Assembly: GCA_963830455.1 (NCBI GenBank)
Contig: CAWHMT010000004.1
Span: forward strand, 124,001 to 188,000
Source of the DNA: 20CM-2-65-7 sp963830455
GTDB lineage: Bacteria > Gemmatimonadota > Gemmatimonadetes > Gemmatimonadales > GWC2-71-9
Length of the DNA: 64,000 nt
Direction: 5' to 3'
Below the pieces are notes generated by a model, which searched no databases, had not been told where the DNA came from, and saw nothing but the letters and a program-made list of their open reading frames with translations. Positions 41,376 to 50,649 of the stretch are shown here, piece after piece. The translations under genes and the position numbers were made by a program. Numbering within the stretch: position 1 is the stretch's first letter; every line of letters starts with the position of its first letter.

Positions 41376-42310
41376 GCCTGGTCCTGATCGCCGCCTGCGG
41401 CGGTCAGCCAGAACCCGAGCAGACGGCGCCGGCCGCCGCCCCTCCCGCGCCGGCTCCCGTTTTCCCTCGCACCCTGTACGCGTTGGACGTCAACGGCACC
41501 CGGCTCACGTATCGCCTGATCGGCGACAGTGGCGCCGCGCCGATCGTGTTCGTGCACGGGACGCTGGGCGATTACCGTTCCTGGAGCGGTCAGGAAACGG
41601 CGTTCGCTCGAGCCTATCGCGTGCTCGTGTACAGCCGTCGCTACCATCCACCCAATCCGCAGGTCGTCGACACCAACCAGGTGTACTCGCCCAAGGTGCA
41701 TGCCGAAGACCTGGCGGCGATGCTGCTCTCGCTCGACATCGCGCCGGCTCACATCGTGGGTGCCTCGTACGGCGCGTACACCGCGCTGGCACTCGCGCGC
41801 GATCACCCCAACCTCGTGCGCTCTCTGGTGCTTGCCGAGCCACCCATCCTGCACTTGCTGACCATGTCCGAGGCTGGGGACGCCGCGCGTCGGGCCTTTT
41901 CCATCAACGTGCTCGATGTTTCGCGCCGCGCGTTCTCCCGCGGCGATTCGGTCACCGCGTTGCGCGTGTATTACGACGGAGTGTACGGGAGGGGGCGGTT
42001 CGACGAGCTCCCACCGGCGACGCGCGCTGATGTGCTGGCGCACGCATTCGAGATGCGACAGGAGATGCTGACGAACCGCGAACAGTACTTTCCGGCTATT
42101 TCCTGCGGCGAACTGGGCCGAGTGACGACGCCCGTGCTGCTGGTGAGGGGCGAGCGCAGCCCGCGGCTGTTTCAGCTCATCACTGACGAGCTGGCGCGCT
42201 GCCTGCAGAGCGACACCACCGTCGTGATCCCCGGCGCCGGCCATCCACCCAACGTGGGCAACGCGGCCTACTTCAACCAGATGGTGGCTCGCTTCCTGGC
42301 ATCCCACTAG
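41270..42310 (+). CDS. Alpha/beta-hydrolase lipoprotein
   Basis: Up to 346 aa. The hydrolase core has PIVFVHGTLGDYRSW (oxyanion HG), nucleophile elbow VGASYGAYTAL (GxSxG) and the late His in IPGAGHPPNVGN. Before it lie a lipobox (LVLIAACGG) and a Pro/Ala-rich linker. Substrate unknown. ATG 41270 lies 106 bp inside dnaE2. A CTG at 41372, sharing bases with the dnaE2 TGA (CTGA), would give a very short signal MSLVLIAAC. The start is therefore uncertain, but the lipoprotein call is good. It probably belongs to the dnaE2 transcript. Confidence 0.8.
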   Translation: MRHQIPGSRPQRIPRRIQLLTGDAARRTRLQRLGLSLVLIAACGGQPEPEQTAPAAAPPAPAPVFPRTLYALDVNGTRLTYRLIGDSGAAPIVFVHGTLGDYRSWSGQETAFARAYRVLVYSRRYHPPNPQVVDTNQVYSPKVHAEDLAAMLLSLDIAPAHIVGASYGAYTALALARDHPNLVRSLVLAEPPILHLLTMSEAGDAARRAFSINVLDVSRRAFSRGDSVTALRVYYDGVYGRGRFDELPPATRADVLAHAFEMRQEMLTNREQYFPAISCGELGRVTTPVLLVRGERSPRLFQLITDELARCLQSDTTVVIPGAGHPPNVGNAAYFNQMVARFLASH

Positions 42311-42324
42311 TCCGTGTCGGCGGT

Positions 42325-42330
42325 TATGCT
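42325..42330 (+). promoter_or_regulatory. Likely -10 (TATGCT) of a leaderless promoter
   Basis: Exactly 6 nt before GTG 42337, with no room for a ribosome site. Confidence 0.45.
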
Positions 42331-42336
42331 TTTGTT

Positions 42337-43287
42337 GTGAGACGCTTTTGGTTGTTGACCGCCGTTCTCTTTGTTGCCGCTCCGCTCGCCGCGCAGAGCG
42401 GCAACGCCGAGCTCCTCGCCGCCGCGCGCACACACATTGCCGCGCAGCAATGGGACAGCGCTGATGCCGAGTTGTCCGAGGCTCTCGAGCTCGCCCCGTA
42501 CATCATGGACAGCTCCTGGACCTACATCTGGCGCGGCGTGCTCGAATTCCAGCAGGGCCGGCAGCAACTCGCTCGCGTCAGCTTCCGGCGCGCGTTGGCA
42601 CTGCACCCTGATCCGGGCGTGCGTGGACTCGATACGATCTCGACCGGTCTCGCGAATCTGTACGATCGCGAGTTCCGCGCGCTGCGGACGTTTCGCAGCT
42701 GGGATCTTGATCAGCCCGCACGCTGGACGACTCGGCCGGAGTTCGTTTACCCCCGCGGGCTGTCGCCCCGGCGGCCGGCGGGAGAGGCGATCGTCCGGGT
42801 AATCGTCGATACGGCGGGCCGCGTCGACGACCGTAACATCGAAATCATCGCGATTCCCGACTCAGTCTTCAGCGAGCCGTTGCGACAGCTGATGACCGAG
42901 GTTGTGTTTACGCCGGCGCGTATTGCTGGAAAGCCGGTGCGCAGCCTCCTGTATTACCGGGTCAACATCGTTCCGCCCGCACCGCGCGACCCGATCCGTC
43001 TCATCGAGCTCGCGCGGGCCGAGCTGCGAGCCGGCCGCGTCGATGGCGCCCTTGCACACCTCGAGGCCGCGCTCGATTCGGTCAACCGAGCCACGCCCGC
43101 GATTCGCATCTATGCGGAGCTCGTGGAAGGGATGGCGTGGCACACCAGGGGCGATCGAAAACGGGCCGCCCATACATTCGATGCGGCCCTCGCCCATTAT
43201 GAGGAACTCCGAATGCAGGGCGTGGACTTCGCGCCGTTGCTGCGCAGTCTGGCCGACTCCATCCGCTTGACAGCCCGGCGAGAATGA
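42337..43287 (+). CDS. Exported TPR protein with TonB C-terminal domain
   Basis: A 316-aa exported protein. A signal peptide (MRRFWLLTAVLFVAAPLAAQ) is followed by TPR-like helices (about 25-110: LLAAARTHIAAQQWDSADAELSEALEL, YIWRGVLEFQQGRQQLARVSFRRALALHP). Next comes a TonB-C-like domain (about 140-225: GEAIVRVIVDTAGRVDDRNIEIIAIPDSVFSEPLRQLMTEVVFTPARIAGKPV), and a second TPR pair ends the protein. It may act in the periplasm as an adaptor. No direct function is known. It starts with GTG and is followed after 4 bp by msrA. Confidence 0.75.
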   Translation: MRRFWLLTAVLFVAAPLAAQSGNAELLAAARTHIAAQQWDSADAELSEALELAPYIMDSSWTYIWRGVLEFQQGRQQLARVSFRRALALHPDPGVRGLDTISTGLANLYDREFRALRTFRSWDLDQPARWTTRPEFVYPRGLSPRRPAGEAIVRVIVDTAGRVDDRNIEIIAIPDSVFSEPLRQLMTEVVFTPARIAGKPVRSLLYYRVNIVPPAPRDPIRLIELARAELRAGRVDGALAHLEAALDSVNRATPAIRIYAELVEGMAWHTRGDRKRAAHTFDAALAHYEELRMQGVDFAPLLRSLADSIRLTARRE

Positions 43288-43291
43288 AAGC

Positions 43292-43828
43292 ATGACAACC
43301 CAGCTCGCCACGCTCGCCGGCGGCTGCTTCTGGTGTCTCGAAGCGGTCTTCGAGCAGCTCAAAGGTGTGAAGAAGGTCGAGTCCGGCTACTCGGGTGGAC
43401 ACGTCCCCAACCCGAGCTATGAAGCGGTGTGCTCAGGCACGACGGGGCACGCCGAGGTCACGCAGGTCACGTTTGCTCCCGACGTGATCTCGTTCCGCGA
43501 TCTGCTCGGCGTGTTCTTCTCGATCCACGATCCCACGACGCCCGACCGCCAGGGTGGCGACGTAGGCACGCAGTACCGCTCGGCGGTCTTCTATCATGAC
43601 GACGAACAGCGGCGTGTTGCGGAGGATCTCGTCCGTGAGCTCGAGGCCGAGCACGTCTTTGACGATCCGATCGTGACTAAGATCGAGCCGCTCAAGGCGT
43701 TCTATCCGGCCGAGGAGTATCACCGGGAGTACTACAGCAGGAATCCCAACCAGGCATACTGCCGCGCTGTGATCGCGCCGAAAGTGGCGAAGCTGCGCAG
43801 CAAGTACCTCGAAAAACTGAAGGCCTAG
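43292..43828 (+). CDS. msrA: Peptide methionine sulfoxide reductase A
   Basis: A 178-aa repair enzyme reducing S-methionine sulfoxide. The catalytic motif GGCFWCLEAVFEQL has Cys12 as nucleophile and Cys15. SGYSGGHVPNPSYEAVCSGTTGHAEVTQV and FFSIHDPTTPDRQGGDVGTQYRSAVFYHD are family blocks. The C-terminal end lacks additional resolving cysteines apart from one in QAYCRAV. It follows the TPR gene by 4 bp and overlaps the convergent lhr by 4 bp. Confidence 0.95.
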   Translation: MTTQLATLAGGCFWCLEAVFEQLKGVKKVESGYSGGHVPNPSYEAVCSGTTGHAEVTQVTFAPDVISFRDLLGVFFSIHDPTTPDRQGGDVGTQYRSAVFYHDDEQRRVAEDLVRELEAEHVFDDPIVTKIEPLKAFYPAEEYHREYYSRNPNQAYCRAVIAPKVAKLRSKYLEKLKA

Positions 43829-46800
43829 CCCGCCGCTTTGCTCTTGCCGAGGTAGGTGCGCACGAGCGGCGCCGGCCGGCGCCGCAGCAGCGCGCCGCGC
43901 AGCATGTCGCGCTCCTCTGCCGGTACGTCGACGAGGAAGCGCTCTTTTCCTTCTGCTTCTTTCACGACGATCGGCACACCGTCACGGTAGAGGATTCTGT
44001 TGGTCGTAATCGCAGGGACGGCCTCATCGGGCGTCAGTATGCCCACGAGGTTGAGCGGATCCGCTCCACTCACGGCGATGAGCTCGTCGTCGCCCTGCTC
44101 CTTGCGTGTGCTGCGCAGCAGACCGATGGCCTCGGGCAGCGCGTACTGCTCCCCCGAGAACCCGCCGACGAACCGGCCGCCGCGGATCTCGCCGCGTGCT
44201 TCCAGCCGGCGGAACACTCGCAGGATGTCGCGCCAGGGAGCGAGCAAGGTCTCCCGCTGCACCAGCCGGCGGAACACGACGCCGTAGCGGCGCAGCAGCT
44301 GCCAGGCGATCGTCTCCGCCACTTGCTCTTCTGGAATGGCCGGCCGTGAATGCGCGCGGGCCCAGCGGCCGGCGTTCTCGACGCCGAACGGCGCAATGTG
44401 CCCGCGCCGCCGGTACCCGCCACCGAGCGGCCGCCGTCGATCCGAGGGCACAAGCAACGCCCGCAGTCCGGCAAAGCTGTCCGACGACACCAATCCCCAG
44501 GCCACCAGCTCCGCCAGCCCCTTTTCGACTTCGGTTCGGAGCAAGCCCGTCGCGTTGACGAGATCGCCGAAGAACTGCGCCCCGCGCGTGTCGAACGCGG
44601 CGAGCATCGCCTTGGCCGTGGACGAGAGCGGCAGCGTAGCCGGATCGATCTCGGGAAGCCCGGCGCGCCAGATCTCGCCGCGGTCTCGCCGGAACAGCGC
44701 GATGGGCGTGCTCTTAACCGGCCCAACCTTTCTGTTCCGCGTTCCGCCTTCCGCGTTCCGCGTTGCCGTCAGTCGCCCCCACGCCACTTCCCCGGACAGG
44801 CACAGGCCATCCAGCCAGAGCGGGTCGTAATCGGTCAGCCGCGCCGGCAGAACCTCGGACTCCCACGCGCCGGCGGCCACTTCGTAACCGTCCAGCAGAT
44901 CGAGAACCGCCGCTAGACCTTCGGGACCTTCGCCGCGCGAGCCCGTGGCCACACGCTGCCACTTGAAGAGGAAGCGCAGGAAATCGGCCGCTGCGACCGG
45001 CTCGATCTCTTTGCGAAGGCGGTCGAGCGTATAGCGATGAATGCGAGCCAGCAGCCGGCGCTCGCACCACTCGATCCCCTCGACTCCCGACGAGAACCGG
45101 CCGCGCAGCGCGAACCCCTCATGCTCGAGCCCAGCCAATGCGATTTCGATGTCGCTCGGCGGCAGGCCGAGCGCCGCGGCGACATCGGCGGTCGTCGTTG
45201 GTCCCACGACCTCCAGCCGGCCGCGCACCAGTTCTCGAATCGCGTCTTCCCTGCTCCACGTCTTGGCGCGTTCGCGTTCGGGAGGCGTGACCACCGGCTC
45301 GACCGGAGCAGCGGGGAATGCGGCTTGCACCAGCGGCACGCGCTCGGTCGCGACCCAGAGCTTGCCGTCGAGCACCGTGGCGCGACCGGCCGCGACGAGT
45401 GTCGCGAAGTCACCGCTCCAATCCCTGGTCTTTCCGCCCTCGACACTTGGCACCGCGCCCATGACGAGGAGAGCATCGTGCAGCTCGTCCGAATTCTCAG
45501 GATCCGGCCACGCCTGCTCCCTGACCAGGTCGATGGCGGCCTGATCGAGCTTCCCGAACTCTTCGGCGCTCTTGACGTCCAGGCCACGACGCGTAATCAC
45601 CGCGCGCGTCCGCCGCTCCTCGAGCGGCGCGTCGTCGAGGAAGGCATAGGGCCGCGCGTTCAAGACTTCGTGTGACAGCGGCGACGGCTCACTCGTGTCG
45701 CGGGCGATCATCGTGAACTGCCCCGCCTCCATCCCTTCGAGCACCTTTTTCAAGCCCGGGAAGTCCATCGCCTCCAGCAGGCAGTCGGCGATCGTCTGGT
45801 TGACGAGCGGATGATCGGGGATCTCGCGGTCGCCAACGAGATTCTCGGGGCACGCGAGCTGATCCGGGAACACCGCTGCCACAAGGTCCTCCGCCTCCAT
45901 GCGCTGCAGCGGCGTCGGCACCTTCCGGCCGCCCCGGAACCGCAGCACCGCGAGCGCGCGAGTCGCATTCCAGCGCCACCGCGTTCCAAAGACCGGGGCA
46001 TCGAGCATCGCCTGCACGAGCAGATGCTCCGCCGTTGCCGGCTTGAGGTACTGGAAGACGTCGTCGAGCGGGAAGCTGTGCTGTGGCCCGAGCGACAACA
46101 CGATCGCGTCCTCGGTCGCGGCCGCCTGCAGCTCGAAGTTGAAGCTGCGACAGAACCGCTTGCGCAGCGCGAGGCCCCACGCCCGGTTGATCCGGCTGCC
46201 GAACGGCGCGTGCAGGACGAGCTGCATGCCGCCCGCTTCGTCAAAGAAGCGCTCCAGCACCAGACATTGCTGCGTGGGGATCGTGCCGAGGATCTGCCGC
46301 GTGGCCGCGAGGTACTCGACGATCTGCCGCGCGCCGGCATCCGTCAGTCCGACCGTGTCGACCAGCCACGTGATGGCAGCCGGCAGATCATCGAGCCGGT
46401 CCGCGACATCCTGCCGAAGCCGTGACACTTCCTCGGACAGCTCATTCGTGCGTCCGGGGGCTTCGCCAAGCCAGAACGGCAGCGTCGGTGGCTGCCCTTT
46501 GGCGTCGGCAACGCGAACCTGACCGGACTCGACTTTGACGATGAGATACGACGTGTTGCCCAGCTGGAAGATGTCGCCCGGGTTGCTCTCGATCGCGAAG
46601 TCTTCGTTGAGCGTGCCGACGAACGTCTCGGTTGGCTCGAGGATCACGCGGTAGTCGCCGAGATCCGGAATGGCGCCACCGGAGGTGATGGCGGCGATGC
46701 GCGCGCCGCGACGGCCCTTGAGCTTCTTGTTGATCCCGTCGTAGTGGATGTGCGCGCTGCGCCGGCCGCGCCGGGTCGTGAAACCCTCCGCCAGCATCTG

Positions 46801-48147
46801 CACCACGTCGTCGAATTCCTTGCGAAGCAGATCCCGATACGGGTACGCCGAGCGGACCCGCTCGTAGAGCGTGTCCTCTTCCCACTCTTCGCCGGCCGCG
46901 GCCGCGACGATCTGCTGGGCAAGGATGTCGAGCGGCTTGTCGGGAATGATCAGCCGGTCGAGCCGGCCCTCGCGGGTGGCGCGCAACATGGCGGCGCACT
47001 CGATGAGCTCGTCCCGCGACAGGACGAACACCCGTCCCTTTGGAATCGCGCCGAGCCGGTGCCCCGCCCGTCCCACGCGCTGCAGCAATGTCGCGATCGA
47101 TCGCGTCGACCCGACCTGGATCACGAGATCGACGCTGCCGATGTCGATGCCGAGCTCGAGCGACGCGGTGGCGACGAGGGCTTTGAGCTCGCCCTTCTTG
47201 AGACGCTCTTCGGCCTCGAAGCGTTTTTCTCGTGACAGGCTGCCGTGGTGACTGGTGACATGCTCGGCGCCAATCCGCTCCGAGAGCTGCATGGCGAGCC
47301 GCTCGGCCAGGCGCCGCGTGTTGACGAACACGAGCGTCGTCCGATGCTGCGAGATGAGCTCGGCGATTCTGGTATTGACCTCTTCCCACACCTCGGCCGA
47401 CATCACCGCCTCGAGCGGCGACGACGGAATCTCGAGCTCGAGGTCCAGGGTCCGAATGTGCCCCGCGTCCACGATCGTGGGCTGCGCGCGTCCCGTGCCG
47501 ACGAGGAACTGCGCGATCTCCTCGATGGGCCGTTGTGTCGCTGACAGACCGATGCGCTGCGGCCGCGTGCCGATCAGGGCGTCGAGCCGGGCGAGTGTCA
47601 GCGCCAGGTGGCTGCCGCGCTTGTCGCGGGCCACGGCATGGATCTCGTCCACGATCACCACCCGCACCGACCGCAGCATCTCGCGGGCGCGCTCGGACGT
47701 GAGGATCAAGTAGAGCGATTCAGGGGTGGTGACGAGGATATGCGGCGGCTTCTTGAGCATCGCCTGCCGCTCGGACTGCGGTGTGTCGCCGGTGCGGACC
47801 AGCGTCCGCACTTCGACGTCGGGCAACCCCTGCTCCGCCATCTGCGCGCGAATCTCGGCGAGCGGCTCCGACAGGTTCTTCTGAACGTCGTTCGAGAGTG
47901 CCTTGAGCGGGGAGACGTAGACGACCTGCGTCTCGTCGCGTAACTCGCCGTTCAGACCCTGGCGCACCAACCCGTCGATCGCCGACAGGAAAGCGGCGAA
48001 CGTCTTGCCGGACCCCGTCGGCGCGGCGATCAATACATCGCCGCCCTGCCGGATTACCGGCCAGGCGCGCCGCTGAGGCTCCGTTGGCTCCGCGAATCGG
48101 TTGGCAAACCAGCGTTCGATGGCAGCATGAAAGAGAGACAGCGACAT
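43825..48147 (-). CDS. lhr: Lhr-type superfamily 2 DNA helicase
   Basis: A 1440-aa helicase. Walker A LIAAPTGSGKTFAAFLSAID, motif II IVDEIHAVA, motif III GLSATQRP and motif VI QRVGRAGHRLGAI are present in the first 360 residues. Next come the winged-helix and Lhr-core region (GGAIPDLGDYRVILEPTETFVGTLNEDFAIESNPGDIFQLGN, GEAPGRTNELSEEVSRL) and a large C-terminal extension, as in the long bacterial Lhr of Mycobacterium and Pseudomonas. In mycobacteria Lhr is induced by DNA damage. A short repeat at 44734-44767 encodes RNAEGGTRNRK. The ATG at 48147 is 9 nt from a TATATT within the shared TTCGGG element. Confidence 0.92.
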   Translation of the reverse strand: MSLSLFHAAIERWFANRFAEPTEPQRRAWPVIRQGGDVLIAAPTGSGKTFAAFLSAIDGLVRQGLNGELRDETQVVYVSPLKALSNDVQKNLSEPLAEIRAQMAEQGLPDVEVRTLVRTGDTPQSERQAMLKKPPHILVTTPESLYLILTSERAREMLRSVRVVIVDEIHAVARDKRGSHLALTLARLDALIGTRPQRIGLSATQRPIEEIAQFLVGTGRAQPTIVDAGHIRTLDLELEIPSSPLEAVMSAEVWEEVNTRIAELISQHRTTLVFVNTRRLAERLAMQLSERIGAEHVTSHHGSLSREKRFEAEERLKKGELKALVATASLELGIDIGSVDLVIQVGSTRSIATLLQRVGRAGHRLGAIPKGRVFVLSRDELIECAAMLRATREGRLDRLIIPDKPLDILAQQIVAAAAGEEWEEDTLYERVRSAYPYRDLLRKEFDDVVQMLAEGFTTRRGRRSAHIHYDGINKKLKGRRGARIAAITSGGAIPDLGDYRVILEPTETFVGTLNEDFAIESNPGDIFQLGNTSYLIVKVESGQVRVADAKGQPPTLPFWLGEAPGRTNELSEEVSRLRQDVADRLDDLPAAITWLVDTVGLTDAGARQIVEYLAATRQILGTIPTQQCLVLERFFDEAGGMQLVLHAPFGSRINRAWGLALRKRFCRSFNFELQAAATEDAIVLSLGPQHSFPLDDVFQYLKPATAEHLLVQAMLDAPVFGTRWRWNATRALAVLRFRGGRKVPTPLQRMEAEDLVAAVFPDQLACPENLVGDREIPDHPLVNQTIADCLLEAMDFPGLKKVLEGMEAGQFTMIARDTSEPSPLSHEVLNARPYAFLDDAPLEERRTRAVITRRGLDVKSAEEFGKLDQAAIDLVREQAWPDPENSDELHDALLVMGAVPSVEGGKTRDWSGDFATLVAAGRATVLDGKLWVATERVPLVQAAFPAAPVEPVVTPPERERAKTWSREDAIRELVRGRLEVVGPTTTADVAAALGLPPSDIEIALAGLEHEGFALRGRFSSGVEGIEWCERRLLARIHRYTLDRLRKEIEPVAAADFLRFLFKWQRVATGSRGEGPEGLAAVLDLLDGYEVAAGAWESEVLPARLTDYDPLWLDGLCLSGEVAWGRLTATRNAEGGTRNRKVGPVKSTPIALFRRDRGEIWRAGLPEIDPATLPLSSTAKAMLAAFDTRGAQFFGDLVNATGLLRTEVEKGLAELVAWGLVSSDSFAGLRALLVPSDRRRPLGGGYRRRGHIAPFGVENAGRWARAHSRPAIPEEQVAETIAWQLLRRYGVVFRRLVQRETLLAPWRDILRVFRRLEARGEIRGGRFVGGFSGEQYALPEAIGLLRSTRKEQGDDELIAVSGADPLNLVGILTPDEAVPAITTNRILYRDGVPIVVKEAEGKERFLVDVPAEERDMLRGALLRRRPAPLVRTYLGKSKAAG
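44734..44767. repeat. In-frame short-period repeat in lhr
   Basis: Four degenerate copies of gttccgc (7-8 nt, on the + strand), translating on the gene strand to RNAEGGTRNRK in the C-terminal extension. Confidence 0.6.
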
Positions 48148-48151
48148 AAGG

Positions 48152-48168
48152 CCCGAAATATACCCGAA
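48152..48168 (-). promoter_or_regulatory. TTCGGG-N5-TTCGGG element over a -10 (copy 3), lhr promoter
   Basis: On the reverse strand TTCGGG (48168-48163), spacer TATAT, TTCGGG (48157-48152). TATATT (48162-48157) is the -10, 9 nt before ATG 48147. Copies 1 and 2 are at 33494 and 36475. Confidence 0.6.
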
Positions 48169-48177
48169 ACCCGCGCC

Positions 48178-49428
48178 CTAGTGAACCTGCCGGGGTCCCG
48201 GGTCCACCGTCTTATCGGATGACCGCTCGAGCTTTTCGAAGAACTTCTCGAGAATGGGCCATTGCAAGCCGACATCCTCGTAGCCCGCTTCTACAAGGAG
48301 CGACGTATACGCCGGGTGAAACAGGACGAAGCCCAGCATCTCCGAGGCGCCGGCGCGGTGCCCGCCGAGTGCCCGAACCGCATGGCGAACGTTGGACGGC
48401 AACAGGTGTGTCTGCCCCGCCGCCAGTTTCCCCAAGTCCTTCGAGGGATGGAGCAGTAGCAGCTCCACCGGTCGGAGGTTTTCAGGAGCCGATTTCCCTT
48501 CCGGAATGGCCGCGATCAGGTGATTGATGCGATCCAGGCGCTCGGCATCGGCTTCGAGGGCATCGAGGAATATGGCATCGAACAGCAATCCCACTGCTTC
48601 CGCGGCCGCGGGGGCATCCATCTCGCGCGGGACGACGCGCGGTACCCGGGTCCTGCTCAAGCCGATCGCCAGGATCGCCCGGGCACCGAGGTGGAGCGCG
48701 GGCGCGAGCGGCGCCATTTGACGCACACTCCCATCCCCATAGAACTCGTCCCCAATCCGCACCGCCGGAAACATCAACGGCAGCGCTGCGGACGCCATCA
48801 CGTGATCGTGCGTGAGCTGGGTGCGCACGGCTAACCGCTGGGCGCGCTCCCACATCGGTACTTCTGCCGCTGCCTGCACGAAGGACACGGCACGTCCGGT
48901 CGTGTATGAGGTCGCGTTGATCGCGACCGCGCGCAGCCGCTGATTGGCGATATTTGCGGTAATCCCCCGCAGCTCGCTGCTGCTGCTCAAGAAATCGCGA
49001 AGGGGCTTGGTGTCCGCCAACCCGCGGATGCCTCCTGGACCGCCACCCATCCCGATTGCGCCTTTGACCCCCATCCGCGCGAGGGAAAGGATCAGGTTGA
49101 AAAGCCTGACCTGATAGACACCTTCGGTCGTGAGGCGTGCCCATGCCCCGCGCAGACCAGCCACCGCTTCCCTGAGCGCATCCAGGTGCGACGCGAGGTA
49201 AATCGCGTTGATCGCGCCCACCGATGTGCCGGAGATGATCGGGAATGCAAGACCCGGAAGGCGCTCCGCGAGCCCCGCGAGCACGCCGACCTGGTACGCC
49301 CCCCGCGCGCCGCCGCCGCCCAGCACCAGCGCGAGGTGGGATGAGTATTTCCACACCCCTGAGGGTCGCTCGTCCGGCCTGGTGAGGTCGATCGGCTTTG
49401 CAGAGGGGATGTGGCGAATGCCACTCAT
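48178..49428 (-). CDS. Patatin-like phospholipase (RssA family)
   Basis: A 416-aa serine hydrolase with a Ser-Asp dyad. The oxyanion loop LVLGGGGARGAYQVGVL, the elbow IISGTSVGAINAIYLA (Ser69) and the Asp in DGSVRQMAPL (Asp232) are complete. It should release fatty acids from phospholipids at the inner membrane or cytosolic face. There is no signal peptide. The gene follows ispH by 7 bp on the same strand and is the last of a five-gene run. The region LLLHPSKDLGKLAA near 330 is typical of long bacterial patatins. Confidence 0.88.
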   Translation of the reverse strand: MSGIRHIPSAKPIDLTRPDERPSGVWKYSSHLALVLGGGGARGAYQVGVLAGLAERLPGLAFPIISGTSVGAINAIYLASHLDALREAVAGLRGAWARLTTEGVYQVRLFNLILSLARMGVKGAIGMGGGPGGIRGLADTKPLRDFLSSSSELRGITANIANQRLRAVAINATSYTTGRAVSFVQAAAEVPMWERAQRLAVRTQLTHDHVMASAALPLMFPAVRIGDEFYGDGSVRQMAPLAPALHLGARAILAIGLSRTRVPRVVPREMDAPAAAEAVGLLFDAIFLDALEADAERLDRINHLIAAIPEGKSAPENLRPVELLLLHPSKDLGKLAAGQTHLLPSNVRHAVRALGGHRAGASEMLGFVLFHPAYTSLLVEAGYEDVGLQWPILEKFFEKLERSSDKTVDPGPRQVH

Positions 49429-49435
49429 GGTCAGG

Positions 49436-50644
49436 TCAGCTTGGGACCAGGGACAAACCGCGCCGCGTCATGATGCGCTCGATGGTTTCTCCGATCTTGT
49501 TGTTCGGGGTCGAGGCCCCCGCGGTAATGCCGATCGTGAGCCGCCCCTCGGGCAACCAGTGGTCCCGGCGCTGCTCGGTGGAATGCAGACCGACCGGCCG
49601 AAACCGAATGCTTCCGTCCGCCACGTCGATACAGGCCGCGTCTTCGATGTGGTACGTCGGCACCTTCTCGTTGCAGATCGCGGCCAAATGAGTCGTGTTG
49701 CTCGAATTGTACCCACCGATCACGACCATCAGATCCAGCGGGTCCGCGATCAGCTTGAGCACGGCATCCTGCCGCTCCTGGGTGGCTGAGCAGATCGTGT
49801 CGAAGGTGCGGAAATGCTCCTGGACCGAGCCGTTGCCCCAGCGACGGGCCATGCTTTTCCCCACCTCGGCAGCGATCGCCAGTGACTCGCCCGACAACAT
49901 CGTGGTCTGATTCGCGACCCCGACCCGCTGCAGATCCCGATCAGGATCGAAACCGGGCGACATCTTTCCCGTGAACTGTTGCAGAAACTGCTCCCTGCTC
50001 CCTGCTCCCTCGATGTAAGCGCAGACCAAGCGCGCTTCACTCATATCACGCACGACCAGGTATCTGCCGCCCGGATACTTGTTCACCTGGCTCGAGGTGG
50101 CCTTCGTCTCCTCGTGGTAGTTCTTCCCGTGGATCAGCGCCGTGAAGCCGTCGCGCGCGTACGATTCCACCCGCTTCCAGACGTTCAACACCGAGCCGCA
50201 CGTCGTATCGACCAGTACGCAGCCGGTTTTCCGCAACCGCTCGAAGTCACGGACCGTCACACCGAACGCCGGAAGGATCACCACGTCATCCGCGGTCACT
50301 GAGCTGAAGTCGAACTCGCCGTCGCGGTCCTCGGGACGGTGCAGGAACTTCACCCCCATTGCCTCGAGCTTGTGGTTGACGTGCGGGTTGTGAATGATCT
50401 CACCAACGAGAAAGGTGCGCTTGTCCGGAAACTTGGTGCGGGTTTCGTAGGCGTACTCCACGGCGCGATCCACGCCGTAACAGAACCCGAACTCGCCCGC
50501 CAGGCGGAACGTCAGATCGCCGACTTCCAGCGTATAGCCGGAGGCGCGGATCGCGTCCACCACGCGGCTGTGGTAGTCGGCGGTCAGGGCGCCTTCGATG
50601 GCGCCTTTGAGACCAAAGCCTTTGCGGAAATAGGTCTGTTCCAC
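49436..50644 (-). CDS. ispH: 4-hydroxy-3-methylbut-2-enyl diphosphate reductase
   Basis: The last enzyme of the MEP isoprenoid pathway (LytB), holding a [4Fe-4S] cluster. Three cluster cysteines are visible: EFGFCYGV (Cys55), VDTTCGSVLNVW (Cys149) and FDTICSATQERQDA (Cys285). EEIIHNPHVN-like GEIIHNPHVN and NSSNTTHLA also match. At about 402 aa it is the longer plant/cyanobacterial type rather than the ~315-aa E. coli type. The start may be GTG 50644 (used here) or TTG 50653. A short repeat at 49988-50010 lies in frame in the middle. Confidence 0.93.
   Translation of the reverse strand: MEQTYFRKGFGLKGAIEGALTADYHSRVVDAIRASGYTLEVGDLTFRLAGEFGFCYGVDRAVEYAYETRTKFPDKRTFLVGEIIHNPHVNHKLEAMGVKFLHRPEDRDGEFDFSSVTADDVVILPAFGVTVRDFERLRKTGCVLVDTTCGSVLNVWKRVESYARDGFTALIHGKNYHEETKATSSQVNKYPGGRYLVVRDMSEARLVCAYIEGAGSREQFLQQFTGKMSPGFDPDRDLQRVGVANQTTMLSGESLAIAAEVGKSMARRWGNGSVQEHFRTFDTICSATQERQDAVLKLIADPLDLMVVIGGYNSSNTTHLAAICNEKVPTYHIEDAACIDVADGSIRFRPVGLHSTEQRRDHWLPEGRLTIGITAGASTPNNKIGETIERIMTRRGLSLVPS
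49988..50010. repeat. In-frame short-period repeat in ispH
   Basis: Three near-perfect copies of ctgctcc (7 nt, + strand), encoding GSREQFLQQF on the gene strand, between two cluster cysteines. Confidence 0.65.
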
Positions 50645-50649
50645 GGCCC

